From Nitrospirota bacterium (GTDB taxonomy: Bacteria > Nitrospirota > Thermodesulfovibrionia > Thermodesulfovibrionales > UBA6898), in contig JAJRYC010000017.1 of NCBI GenBank assembly GCA_024275975.1, positions 26,030 through 90,029 on the forward strand: DNA of 64,000 nucleotides, given 5' to 3'. Position 1 is the stretch's first letter, and every line of letters starts with the position of its first letter. Both the position numbers and the translations under genes were made by a program. The notes beneath the pieces were generated by a model. That model saw only the letters and a list, made by a program, of their open reading frames with translations. It did not search any database and was not told the origin of the DNA. Shown in pieces: positions 17,306 through 26,077 of this stretch.

Positions 17306-18670
17306 TCAACCGAGAATACTCAGCAGAAACTCCTCAATATCTTTAACGCCGTTTATTTTAAGCCCGTAATTATTGTCTATTTTCTCAGCGTTGCCGACAG
17401 GGATGACCGCTCTTTCAAACCCTATTTTCGAGGCCTCCTTCAGCCTTGCATTTGCTTGAGCAACAGCACGGATTTCCCCGGACAGCCCGACCTCGCCAAA
17501 CACAAAAGACTTCGGGCCTATCGGGACATCCCTGGCGGATGATGCTATTGTGGCGATAATACCGAGGTCTACCGCAGGTTCTACAATCTTCAACCCACCA
17601 ACAATATTGATAAAGATATCCATTCCACCAAGGTGCATGCCGGCCCTTTTTTCGAGTATAGCGACCAGAAGGTTTACTCTGTTAAAGTCAACACCGATGG
17701 AAGTCCTTCTCGGTATTCCAAAGTTTGTCCGTGAGACAAGTGCCTGTATTTCGACCATCAGAGGCCTTGTCCCTTCGAGGCTGGCCACAACAGTAGACCC
17801 TGAAACATTCCTTGGCCGACCGGAAAGAAACAGTTCCGACGGGTTGTCAACTTCTCTAAGACCTGAGTCGGACATCTCGAAAATCCCGATTTCATTTGTA
17901 GAACCGAAACGGTTCTTTATCGTCCTCATGATACGGTAGGAATGACCCCTGTCACCCTCGAAATAAAGCACTGTATCAACAATGTGTTCCAGGACACGAG
18001 GCCCCGCGATAGTACCTTCTTTTGTGACATGACCGACTATGAATACCGGTATGTTTGACCGCTTTGCGAACATCATCAGCTTTGCGGCGCATTCCCTGAC
18101 CTGGCCCACTGATCCGGGAGCGGAAGAAAGCTCCTGGGTGAAAACCGTCTGAATTGAGTCGACCACCATGGCATCCGGCGATATTTTTATCGCCGCGTCC
18201 AGGATCCCCTCGATCGAGGTTTCAGGAAGCAGCACTATATTATCGGCGCTCACCGAAAGCCTGTCTGCCCTCATTTTTATCTGCCGGGGAGATTCCTCCC
18301 CGGATACATACAGCATTTTGCCTGTCTTTTGGGAAAGGCCCGCAAAAGCCTGAAGCAATAAAGTTGATTTCCCTATGCCGGGGTCTCCCCCGACAAGGAT
18401 CACCGAACCGGGAACAATGCCCCCGCCCAATATCCTGTCAAACTCCTTTATGCCTGTCAGCATCCGGTTTTCAGTCGCTCCTTCAATGGAACACAATGAC
18501 ACGGGTTCGACCTTGCCCGGAGAATTCAGGGACGCAACATGCCGCCCGGCTGAAACAGTTTTTTCTTCGGCCATGCTGTTCCAGCTCCCGCAGTCAGGAC
18601 ATCTGCCGAGCCATTTCGGGCTGGAGTACCCACAGGTTTGACACTGAAAAAAGGTCTTTGATTTCGGCAT
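17306..18670 (-). CDS. radA: DNA repair protein RadA/Sms
   Basis: The 454-residue protein starts with the C4 zinc finger CQTCGYSSPKWLGRCPDC. It has the RecA-like Walker A VGGDPGIGKSTLLLQ and the RadA-specific KNRFGSTNEIG motif. The C-terminal Lon-protease-like domain follows (YNR/GGLKIVEPAVDLG region, FGEVGLSGEIRAV). RadA is a branch-migration helicase acting in recombination. Convergent with the TPR/ATPase unit. Confidence 0.96.
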   Translation of the reverse strand: MPKSKTFFQCQTCGYSSPKWLGRCPDCGSWNSMAEEKTVSAGRHVASLNSPGKVEPVSLCSIEGATENRMLTGIKEFDRILGGGIVPGSVILVGGDPGIGKSTLLLQAFAGLSQKTGKMLYVSGEESPRQIKMRADRLSVSADNIVLLPETSIEGILDAAIKISPDAMVVDSIQTVFTQELSSAPGSVGQVRECAAKLMMFAKRSNIPVFIVGHVTKEGTIAGPRVLEHIVDTVLYFEGDRGHSYRIMRTIKNRFGSTNEIGIFEMSDSGLREVDNPSELFLSGRPRNVSGSTVVASLEGTRPLMVEIQALVSRTNFGIPRRTSIGVDFNRVNLLVAILEKRAGMHLGGMDIFINIVGGLKIVEPAVDLGIIATIASSARDVPIGPKSFVFGEVGLSGEIRAVAQANARLKEASKIGFERAVIPVGNAEKIDNNYGLKINGVKDIEEFLLSILG

Positions 18671-18851
18671 ATTAAATTACCATCCCGCCCTGAAATTCAG
18701 AGCGTATTTTTAGAGATAAAACACCCTCATCCCGGCCGTGGATCTATTTCATGACAGGCGAACAATATATTATATACGCTCATCCCTGGAATTTTCATGA
18801 AACCCCGGGCATTTCGACGCCGCACCGCCGTCATTAAGAGTTATAAACAGG
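18671..18851. other. Intergenic gap between radA and thiD
   Basis: This 181-bp gap shows no open frame with a ribosome binding site and no clear hairpin. It must contain the radA upstream region and the thiD 3' end. Confidence 0.4.
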
Positions 18852-19625
18852 CTATTCATTGGCGATATCGAACAACCGCATCCCGCCGCGCACAAAAAAA
18901 GCCTTTCTAAACATCCTGTTCATAAAATCCTTTGCCATCGCGGCAGCGTCAGGCGCATTATGGCCAAGGGCGAGCAATGCGGTTATAGCGGCCGAAAAGG
19001 TGCAGCCCGTGCCGTGATATTCACCCTTTATTTTTCTGCTCCTGAGATAATGGAATTCATCCCCATCATAAAATATATCCATGGCGATCTTTTCAAGGTG
19101 GCCGCCTGTTATTATGACATTTTCAGGTCCGTAGCCTTTTAAACGTACCGCCGCTTTTTCCATATCCGCTTCTGTTTTAATCCGGATACCTGTCAGCACG
19201 GACGCCTCATGGAGATTCGGAGTTATCACAGTACAAAGAGGCAATAATTTTTTTCTTATGGCCGCCGGAGTATTTTTCAGTGCGAGCCTCTTCCCCGAGG
19301 ATGAAACTATAACAGGGTCAACAACAATGTTTTTAAGTGAATATTTCCTGATTATCTGCGCGGCTATTTCGACGTTTGATTCGCTGTAGAGCATGCCGGT
19401 TTTTATTGCGTCCGGCTCCAGACCGGATATGACGGTCACCAACTGCTTTTTCACGAACGGTCCGCTTACAGGCATGACACCGCTGACCTCTCGGGAATTC
19501 TGGGCTGTCAGCGACGATATAACGGAAAGACCGTAGACACCAAATGCATGGAAAACCTTTAAGTCCGCCTGTATCCCCGCCCCACCGGAAGGGTCGGAGC
19601 CGGCAATAGTAAGAGCTTTATTCAT
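18852..19625 (-). CDS. thiD: Hydroxymethylpyrimidine/phosphomethylpyrimidine kinase
   Basis: The 257-residue protein has the ribokinase-fold start ALTIAGSDPSGGAGIQADLK, the family Gln/Asn pocket SLTAQNSREVS, and GTGCTFSAAITALLALG with the catalytic region near the C-terminus. It phosphorylates HMP twice for thiamine synthesis and would supply the substrate for ThiE, which is encoded 5 kb away. No TPP riboswitch-like element is visible upstream. Confidence 0.95.
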   Translation of the reverse strand: MNKALTIAGSDPSGGAGIQADLKVFHAFGVYGLSVISSLTAQNSREVSGVMPVSGPFVKKQLVTVISGLEPDAIKTGMLYSESNVEIAAQIIRKYSLKNIVVDPVIVSSSGKRLALKNTPAAIRKKLLPLCTVITPNLHEASVLTGIRIKTEADMEKAAVRLKGYGPENVIITGGHLEKIAMDIFYDGDEFHYLRSRKIKGEYHGTGCTFSAAITALLALGHNAPDAAAMAKDFMNRMFRKAFFVRGGMRLFDIANE

Positions 19626-19813
19626 CAGATGGAATTATACTTCCGATGAATAAAATTGACAATAGCTGATGTGAATCCCGTCCGGGTTGCAGACCTGGCT
19701 CAACCGGACCTATTGACAGAAAACCACTAAATGTTTATCATCAAAGGCATTACGGAAAGAGGGAGATCAGGTCAGTAAACTCACATAAAATTTTTATGAA
19801 TGGAGGAGTTAAA

Positions 19814-20011
19814 ATGAAAAAGTTCAGTGCTTTATTACTAGCTTTGGCGATGGTTTTTTCACTAGCCTTTGCCGCAGGATGCCAGCAGCAAAAGGAGGCC
19901 GAGGAAGCAACCGCGCCATCCAAGGAAGCAACTGCGCCATCCGAGGAAAATGCGACCGGTGGATACGGTACAGCACCGGCACCGGCTACCGGAGGCTATG
20001 GCTCGAAATAG
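19814..20011 (+). CDS. Small secreted lipoprotein, low complexity
   Basis: The start is ATG at 19814 with GGAGG 8 nt upstream; an earlier in-frame ATG at 19796 overlaps that ribosome binding site. The 65-residue product has a lipoprotein signal peptide with the lipobox FAAGC, then a short Gln/Lys/Glu region. It carries two copies of an EATAPS-type unit and two GGYG units. This is an entericidin-like or linker-like small envelope lipoprotein without recognisable function. It is followed by a large palindrome that probably ends transcription. Confidence 0.7.
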   Translation: MKKFSALLLALAMVFSLAFAAGCQQQKEAEEATAPSKEATAPSEENATGGYGTAPAPATGGYGSK

Positions 20012-20030
20012 TATTTATCACACATACAAC

Positions 20031-20086
20031 AAAGCTTACACACACAAAAGGGCCGGAATTCCGGCCCTTTTGTGTGTGTAAGCTTT
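20031..20086. terminator. Perfect 56-bp palindrome, probable bidirectional terminator
   Basis: The 28-bp arm beginning AAAGCTTACACACACAAAAG is followed at once by its exact reverse complement with no loop; the centre is at 20058/20059 (GGAA|TTCC). It lies between the convergent small lipoprotein and M1/ChaN genes. The GC core GGGCCGG flanked by AAAA/TTTT gives a terminator-like hairpin on both strands. Confidence 0.85.
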
Positions 20087-20107
20087 CCGTCCCGTCCGTT
20101 TTCTTGA

Positions 20108-23107
20108 TTAGAGGGTAACCTTAAACTCCATCACCGCGGATCCGAACAAAAATCTCCTCCTGGATACTTTTACTGTAATCTCATCGCCTTTCCGTTGATC
20201 CAGGAGGAATATCCTGATATCATCCACACTTCTGATTTTTGTATTATCAAGCGATAAAACAACATCATCTATTTTCAGTCCCGCAGTTTGCGAGACGCTG
20301 TCACGGGCAAACCCGACTATCTTCACTTTTCCTTCTTCTTCTTCACTCAGTACAACCATGAGCTCAGGCGATTCAGGCGCGTTAACGGCTGAGGGGAAAA
20401 GGATGAAATCGGCTATGTCCCTCTCAACAGCCCCATCATTCAGAATAATCGAATATTCTATATTGTTTAACCTGAAGGCACGCGCCGGAATTCCGGAGCC
20501 GAAAGTTATATGTCCGGCTCCCGCAATCACAATAACCTGACGTTCAGGGTTCTTCCGGATGAATTCATCAAGATTATGGGCCATTGATTCATCCCAGAGC
20601 ACCTGCGCCTCGTAAAAAAAATCGAAGTTCCTGTCACTGGAATTCCCATGCATTTTAAAGATTTTCTTCAGTCTCTTCCTGTATTCCATGTTCGAGAGAT
20701 CGATCTCCTCGGGGACCTCTTGCAGTTCTTCCTCTGTAAGAGCGTCAATACCTGCCCTGGCGACTTTCGAGACTATTTTCTTGCTGATATTAAGCGCTAT
20801 GACAGGTATTTTATTCGCACGCGCGAACAAAAGAATCTCTCTGTAAAGATTATAGTCGAACCCCCAGTGTTTGAAATATTCCGTCTTCTTTAAAAAGACT
20901 TTTTCGTTGGTCCGGCCGGCGATATAATCGTCGAGAGCCTGCTGAAAAGGCTTCTGAAACATCTCCATGCCTATGGCGATGTTTTTGTTCGATTTATATA
21001 ATTCCCGTATGACCTCAATCTGGGTGCGATGGTGCTCAAACCGGGTGTGTGATTCGCCGATATAGATTATCTGTCTACCGCTCACCTTTTTGATGATATC
21101 GAAGATACTCAGAACGCGCGGAATGTCGATGCCGAGGACCTCTTTTCCGGTCTTTAATCTGATACCTCTATCGCTACCGTCGACTGATTTCATGATGTTT
21201 TTGCCGTTTCTGAACGCGATAAAGCTATATCTACCATAATGTGGGATCCTCCGAACATATCCAGTCATGTCATCAGTTGAGACACTGTCAAGGACCGCTA
21301 TCACTCCCCTGCTGTTCAGCGGGTTGTTTTTGACCGTGACACGGAAATCCCCCTCCTGACTCTCTATCTCGCCGAAAAGTCTTTTTACCCAGCCGGTTTC
21401 CGCATCCGGGACGACAAATGAAGATGATTTTATATCGTCATATTTAATCTCTTCCTCTTTTTTGTCCATAAAACCCTCTTTTTTGAAATAATCAGCCAAA
21501 GGGGCGTATTCCCCGGCCTTACCCCGTGGGATGACGAATATCTTTTTTTTATCGCCGAGCAGCCTCGAAATTACCGGGGGAAACTCTTTATCAGAAAGTC
21601 TTCTTAACAGGTCATAACTATCATCTATAACCAGCTCTACCGGCAGCTCCTCCGTCTCTATCTCGACAACGGTGGATTCTTCATCTATCACGAAATTCCT
21701 TCTCATCCAGCCGTCGCGGAATCTTAAGAGTAGGGGAATACTGAGCTTATATGTTTCAGCCCCCTGGAACAGCTCGAACCTGACCGATGCCTTTGAGCCT
21801 GTATATTTCATCTCCAGCTTTCTCAACCCGATTTTCGGCATCCCTTTCCCCTCAAGCCACTGGCTGAAGAACCATCCGAGGTCCTCGCCGGAGACGGATT
21901 CAAATGCATCCCGGATGTCGCTCCATGATGCGGAACGGAATTTATTTTTTTTGATGAATAAACCGAGCGACCGGTAGAAGGTCTCCTCGCCAACCTGGTT
22001 CTTCAGCATATGGAATACCATCGCCGACTTGTTGTATCCGATCGCCGCGCTGACCCTGCCGGTTCTGCCCGTAAAAGATTTCAGAGGAAATTCATTTTCC
22101 GGCCTCACATAACTCTGGAATGATATCAATGCCTGCTTCCTATAATCCCATCCGGTCCCTTTCAGTTCCCGGTACATATGGTCGGCAAGATAGGTTGTAA
22201 GTCCTTCGCTCCAGTTGCCGCTCTCATAGTCGATATAGACAAGGCATCCGAACCATTGATGTAATATCTCGTGTCCGAGGGAGGTCTCAACGATAAATGG
22301 CAGTCTGACAACATCCCGGCCGAGCAGCGTGAAGGTCGGCATGGCATATCCGGTTGGCAGAATGTTCTCGACGATAGAAAATCTTTTAAATGGATACCGG
22401 CCCAGGAGCTTTTCGTACATATTGAGGTACTTGCCGGCATATTCTATATAGGTCTTTGCAAGTCCTTTATCTTCAGGAAGAAAATACGCGAATATTTCGG
22501 TTTCATTAAAAGTGTCTTTCAAGATCAGGTATCTGCCGGCAATCAGGCTGATATTCCGGACCGGGTGCGGGAATACAAAAGAAAATTCCCTGTCAGTCCC
22601 TGTCTTGTCCCGTATCAAAATCTCTTCCGCCTCTGATACAGCCTCGAATTCTCGGGGCAGTATGGCCGTCAGGCTGAAGAGAGAAAGACCGTCTATGGCA
22701 GGATACCATTTATCTATCAGCACAACTCCGTCGGGGTTTATCAGATTCCCCTCCACAACGCCGGGGTTTTTGCTGTTGTAGGTACCGACAGATGCCCTGA
22801 ACTCTGCTTCATATTCTATCATCAGGACCTCATCCGCCGTCTCGGGCCGGAAAGTAATCATGGTGATGCCCGGCCCAATGACCAGCGGCCTGTCGTTTAT
22901 CGAAGCGGCGATGACCTTCAGCCCGGAGAGAGCCACGTTGGCAGTATGTTTTGAAGGCAGGGAAATCCTGGAGGTTCCGGTAATCTTATGGCCCTCAAGA
23001 TCAACTTGTATATCAATTTTATTCAACGGTATATCCTCCCCCGCAAAAGAAATTCCATATAAAAACAGAGATAGCATCAGCAGAGAAAACTTCAGGGCTG
23101 TATACAT
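20108..23107 (-). CDS. Three-domain fusion: M1-type metallopeptidase, ChaN-like domain and PDZ domain
   Basis: The 999-residue protein has a signal peptide (LLMLSLFLYGISFAGE). Residues ~25-470 are M1 aminopeptidase-like, with the zinc motif GHEILHQWFG and the downstream Glu in NWSEGLTTYLAD; the GAMEN exopeptidase motif is replaced by GYAMPTF, so specificity may differ. A ~150-residue region of unknown fold follows. Residues ~665-900 are a ChaN (DUF399) domain (IIYIGESHTRFEHH, IAIGMEMFQKPFQQ, VIAGAGHITFG), a family linked to heme binding. The C-terminal ~90 residues are PDZ-like (DSVSQTAGLKIDDVVLSLD). It is probably periplasmic or envelope-exposed. A role in peptide or heme-protein turnover is inference. 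Confidence 0.87.
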   Translation of the reverse strand: MYTALKFSLLMLSLFLYGISFAGEDIPLNKIDIQVDLEGHKITGTSRISLPSKHTANVALSGLKVIAASINDRPLVIGPGITMITFRPETADEVLMIEYEAEFRASVGTYNSKNPGVVEGNLINPDGVVLIDKWYPAIDGLSLFSLTAILPREFEAVSEAEEILIRDKTGTDREFSFVFPHPVRNISLIAGRYLILKDTFNETEIFAYFLPEDKGLAKTYIEYAGKYLNMYEKLLGRYPFKRFSIVENILPTGYAMPTFTLLGRDVVRLPFIVETSLGHEILHQWFGCLVYIDYESGNWSEGLTTYLADHMYRELKGTGWDYRKQALISFQSYVRPENEFPLKSFTGRTGRVSAAIGYNKSAMVFHMLKNQVGEETFYRSLGLFIKKNKFRSASWSDIRDAFESVSGEDLGWFFSQWLEGKGMPKIGLRKLEMKYTGSKASVRFELFQGAETYKLSIPLLLRFRDGWMRRNFVIDEESTVVEIETEELPVELVIDDSYDLLRRLSDKEFPPVISRLLGDKKKIFVIPRGKAGEYAPLADYFKKEGFMDKKEEEIKYDDIKSSSFVVPDAETGWVKRLFGEIESQEGDFRVTVKNNPLNSRGVIAVLDSVSTDDMTGYVRRIPHYGRYSFIAFRNGKNIMKSVDGSDRGIRLKTGKEVLGIDIPRVLSIFDIIKKVSGRQIIYIGESHTRFEHHRTQIEVIRELYKSNKNIAIGMEMFQKPFQQALDDYIAGRTNEKVFLKKTEYFKHWGFDYNLYREILLFARANKIPVIALNISKKIVSKVARAGIDALTEEELQEVPEEIDLSNMEYRKRLKKIFKMHGNSSDRNFDFFYEAQVLWDESMAHNLDEFIRKNPERQVIVIAGAGHITFGSGIPARAFRLNNIEYSIILNDGAVERDIADFILFPSAVNAPESPELMVVLSEEEEGKVKIVGFARDSVSQTAGLKIDDVVLSLDNTKIRSVDDIRIFLLDQRKGDEITVKVSRRRFLFGSAVMEFKVTL

Positions 23108-23210
23108 TATTATGTGTCCCGCCTCTTTAATTTTTTGGTTTTATTTTACCGATACGGATACTATTAACTCAACCGGTTGACTTGGGCGTAACGAGCGGGA
23201 ATCCAGGAAT

Positions 23211-23240
23211 TAAAAAGGGCGGGATAACCCGCCCTTTTTA
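23211..23240 (-). terminator. Rho-independent terminator of atpB-atpE
   Basis: A 13-bp stem (TAAAAAGGGCGGG with its complement, loop of 4 nt) gives a GC-rich core with a U-run after it when read on the minus strand. It lies 40 bp beyond the atpE stop. Confidence 0.85.
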
Positions 23241-23279
23241 ATGAAGTTAAGCTCCATCTGCATGGAGCCGAAAACCTGA

Positions 23280-23621
23280 TTAGAAGAAAAGGTTCTGGTT
23301 CATCAAAATACCCAGTGAGACAAGCAGGGCGTAAATAGCAAGAGATTCGATCATGGCGAGGCCGATGATCAAAAGCATCATAATCTTGCCTGAAGCGCCT
23401 GGATTTCTCGCAGCTCCCTCTGTAGCGCCTTTTAAGCCGATGCCCTGTCCAATACCGGTTCCTAATGCCGCGATGCCGATGGCAAGTCCGGCGGCCAGCA
23501 CGGCCATTGTCTGCACTGAAGAGTCTCCAGCCGCAGCTGCCCCTTCAGTCGCGAAGACTGCCGGTGCGAATAAGACTACGAGCGCAAGGGCCAGGATGAT
23601 TAAAGATATTGATTTTTTCAT
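23280..23621 (-). CDS. atpE: ATP synthase F0 subunit c
   Basis: The 113-residue protein has an N-terminal signal-like extension ending near VFATEG, which is likely cleaved. The two-helix hairpin contains GTGIGQGIGLKGATEGAARNPGA in the first helix and loop, and the ion-binding Glu in IGLAMIESLAIYALLVSLGI in the second. The loop RNP is the standard contact with gamma/epsilon. Together with Gln in helix 1 and Tyr five residues after the Glu, the Glu-Ser pair resembles part of the Na+-binding signature. It lies 32 bp downstream of atpB. Confidence 0.96.
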   Translation of the reverse strand: MKKSISLIILALALVVLFAPAVFATEGAAAAGDSSVQTMAVLAAGLAIGIAALGTGIGQGIGLKGATEGAARNPGASGKIMMLLIIGLAMIESLAIYALLVSLGILMNQNLFF

Positions 23622-23653
23622 TCGTTTGCTTCCTCCTTTCCAAAAACTTTTAT

Positions 23654-24340
23654 TTAATGTGCCTCTTCAACGGCACCAGCAAGATACAGAGTAGAAAGCA
23701 GTGTGAACACTAATGCCTGAATCAGGCTGACAAGCACCCCAAGGCTCAAAATAGCCACGGGAATGAACCATGGAGCTATTAGCGCCAGCACACCCAGTAT
23801 TATATGTTTCGCCACCATATTACCAAAAAGCCTGATCGAAAGCGTCACCGGCCTGACCAGATGTCCGATTACCTCGATAAAGAACATCAGGATCATCAGC
23901 GGAAGCGCGAATATTGAACGGATGGGTCCGACAAAATGCTTTATATAGCCGATCCCGTGTGCGCGTAGTCCGTAAAAATGCGTGGCGAGAAAGACGGGTA
24001 TCGCCATCGCGGCATTAGTGTTTATATTGCTGGTCGGGGATGTAAAGCCCGGGATAAGCCCCATAAAATTAGATACTAGAATAAACAGGAAGATCGTACC
24101 GATAAGCGGAAAAAGCCGTCTACCCCAGTGCTGTCCGATATTTTCTTCGCACAGATTCAGGATTGCTTCAAGTACCGTCTCCATAAGGTTCTGCATCCCA
24201 CTAGGTACCAGGCTTAGCGATTTTCTCATCATCAAAGAGACAGCTATGAGAATAATCGAAGCTAAAAAAGCGTACGAAACGAAATGCGGTACTGTTTCAG
24301 AGTTTAGAAATATGTCCATCAAGAGTTTTTCTTCGTGCAT
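23654..24340 (-). CDS. atpB: ATP synthase F0 subunit a
   Basis: The start is ATG at 24340, preceded by AAGGAGG; an earlier in-frame ATG at 24400 has no ribosome binding site. The 228-residue membrane protein has the conserved subunit-a Arg helix (VTLSIRLFGNMVAKHIILG) and the ending LIQALVFTLLSTLYLAGAVEE. It forms the ion half-channels against the c ring. The other F1/F0 genes are not here, so the operon is split, as in several Nitrospirota and delta lineages. Confidence 0.96.
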   Translation of the reverse strand: MHEEKLLMDIFLNSETVPHFVSYAFLASIILIAVSLMMRKSLSLVPSGMQNLMETVLEAILNLCEENIGQHWGRRLFPLIGTIFLFILVSNFMGLIPGFTSPTSNINTNAAMAIPVFLATHFYGLRAHGIGYIKHFVGPIRSIFALPLMILMFFIEVIGHLVRPVTLSIRLFGNMVAKHIILGVLALIAPWFIPVAILSLGVLVSLIQALVFTLLSTLYLAGAVEEAH

Positions 24341-24492
24341 AAAGGCCTCCTTAAAGGAAAAAATCGTTTTACTATCGCATAGATTACTGGCAAAAGTCAA
24401 TAGCTAAAACCAAAAAACTTGCTTTTTTTAGTTTAATATTGTATTAATAACTGGAATTATCAGGAAATATATTATAAGATTAAGGATAGATT

Positions 24493-24930
24493 ATGGCTAA
24501 AGAAAAAATTAAACGCGCTTTAAGTGATGAAGAGAGGCATCATATGCCTCTTTATCCGATTGGAATTGTCGCAGAACTGATCGGAACGACGGACCAGACG
24601 TTAAGGCTTTATGAAAAGCATGGACTGATAAAACCCGCCCGGAGGAACAAGAACCGGTTTTATTCTGAAAACGACATAAAATGGTTGAGGTGTCTCAGGG
24701 AGCTGATCCATACGAAAAAAATAAGCATAGAAGGCATTAAAAAACTGCTTGATTACGCACCATGCTGGGAAATAACGGAATGCTCCGAAGAGAGAAAAAG
24801 CAAATGTTATGCTTCCCTGGACAAGACAAAACCCTGCTGGGAATTAAACAGGATGATATGCAACAGGGATTCAGGCAAGATATGCGAAGACTGTATTGTC
24901 TACCTGTCCAGGAAAACCAATACTAAATAA
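24493..24930 (+). CDS. MerR-family regulator with a Cys-rich C-terminal domain
   Basis: The 145-residue protein has a MerR-type winged helix at residues ~20-88 (PIGIVAELIGTTDQTLRLYEKHGL, then RRNKNRFYSENDIKWL), similar to HspR/GlnR. In place of a long effector helix, it ends in ~55 residues with seven Cys. Two CWE segments (CWEITEC, CWELNRMIC) and a final CEDC resemble the small two-CW domain seen in stand-alone proteins. The tail could bind a metal or Fe-S cluster, which would make this a redox- or metal-sensing regulator (inference). It is divergent from atpB-atpE and upstream of thiE. Confidence 0.88.
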   Translation: MAKEKIKRALSDEERHHMPLYPIGIVAELIGTTDQTLRLYEKHGLIKPARRNKNRFYSENDIKWLRCLRELIHTKKISIEGIKKLLDYAPCWEITECSEERKSKCYASLDKTKPCWELNRMICNRDSGKICEDCIVYLSRKTNTK

Positions 24931-25029
24931 GCTGTTATCTCTTGATTTATTAATGTCAAAATGGACCTTTTGAGCCTGATGGGCGGGTAATAGCCCGTGC
25001 TTCCAGGTCTGAAGGGCCTGAAATTATCC

Positions 25030-25647
25030 ATGCATTTCAACGGTCCATGCTTTATAACCGATAAAAAACACGGCAGTCTTTCTGTTTATGACATGGTCTT
25101 TAATATTCTGACGTCCGGAATAAAGTTCATTCAGTACAGGGAGAAAGAGAAGCCGCGGCAACGCATATATGAAGAAGCGATAAAGCTTCGACGGCTGACG
25201 CGCGACTTCAATGCGGTTTTGATAATTAACGACTATGCGGATATTGCACTTGCAGTCGATGCCGACGGTGTCCATCTCGGCCAGGAAGACCTTCCTCTAA
25301 ATGCGGCAAGGGAAATCATGGGTGAAAAAATAATCGGAATTTCAACCCACAACCTCGAACAGGCTAAAGCCGCAGAAGCCGGGGGCGCGGATTACATTGG
25401 TTTCGGCCCCATATTTCATACCACGACAAAGGATGCCGGAAAGCCTGTGGGTATTGATGGTCTGAGTATCGTAAAAAAGAACGTAAACATACCAGTAGTG
25501 GCGATCGGGGGAATCAACCTGGATAACATCGAAGCTGCAATAAGCGCCGGGGCTGACGCGGTAGCGGTTGCGTCAGCGATCTGCAGGGGCGATTCAACCG
25601 AAAACGCAGAGAGGTTTATGCGTTTTTTCGGGCGGCAACAGGCATAA
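25030..25647 (+). CDS. thiE: Thiamine-phosphate synthase
   Basis: The start is taken as ATG at 25030, which gives the usual family length (205 residues); a GTG at 24997 is possible. The TIM-barrel motifs are FIQYREKEKPRQ, LIINDYADIALAVDADGVHLGQEDLP, GISTHNLEQAKAAEAGGADYIGFGPIF, and PVVAIGGINLDNI. It joins HMP-PP and HET-P to make thiamine phosphate, in the pathway of thiD at 18852-19625. Confidence 0.95.
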   Translation: MHFNGPCFITDKKHGSLSVYDMVFNILTSGIKFIQYREKEKPRQRIYEEAIKLRRLTRDFNAVLIINDYADIALAVDADGVHLGQEDLPLNAAREIMGEKIIGISTHNLEQAKAAEAGGADYIGFGPIFHTTTKDAGKPVGIDGLSIVKKNVNIPVVAIGGINLDNIEAAISAGADAVAVASAICRGDSTENAERFMRFFGRQQA

Positions 25648-25834
25648 ACAGCCGGTGCCGCGCTGCAGAAGCTTTTTCCCGGATATACCCGCCTTAAAAA
25701 ACTTTCCGCGGCCATCGTTTTTTAAAATTTGTGATTTTAAGGTATAATTTTGTACCTGATGGATGTCTCGGAAAATTAAGCTGTAAAAAAGAGACTATAA
25801 GATAAAACCGTCTTTTCTGTTTTTGTAAAAATAT

Positions 25835-26008
25835 CCGTGGATTCGCTTTCATCTTTACAAGATTGATGAAAATTTCCGGCGCGGAGTCCCTTGTGGCCGC
25901 AAGCAATATATTCGTCGGGATTGAATCGCCGCAACACTGGCCTGCCTGATGACGGCCTGCGTCGCAGGGACGTTCTTCACGAACAAATCGGTTCTGTTCG
26001 GGCCCTGA
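25835..26008 (+). pseudogene. Relic of a NupC/CNT-type nucleoside transporter
   Basis: Two short matches to the C-terminal third of concentrative nucleoside transporters remain. At 25835-25930 the frame reads [17 protein letters not shown] followed by [12 protein letters not shown], the highly conserved CNT motif. At about 25933-26008, in another frame, it reads [15 protein letters not shown], which matches the last membrane helix. The two are joined by a deletion and frameshift, and nothing upstream to 25648 resembles the rest. The gene is therefore a decayed remnant in the 430-bp gap between thiE and rluD, which otherwise holds nothing I can support. Confidence 0.7.
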
Positions 26009-26077
26009 GGTATTTCGAGTCACCAGTGTATCGCGTACAACAATAAACAGATTGCGGGTCTATGCCCCAAACGCATT

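Noticed and set aside
24940..25029. Possible TPP riboswitch upstream of thiE
   Set aside because: A small GGGC/GCCC hairpin is present, but the conserved CUGAGA and GAACCUGAU segments of the thi-box are missing.
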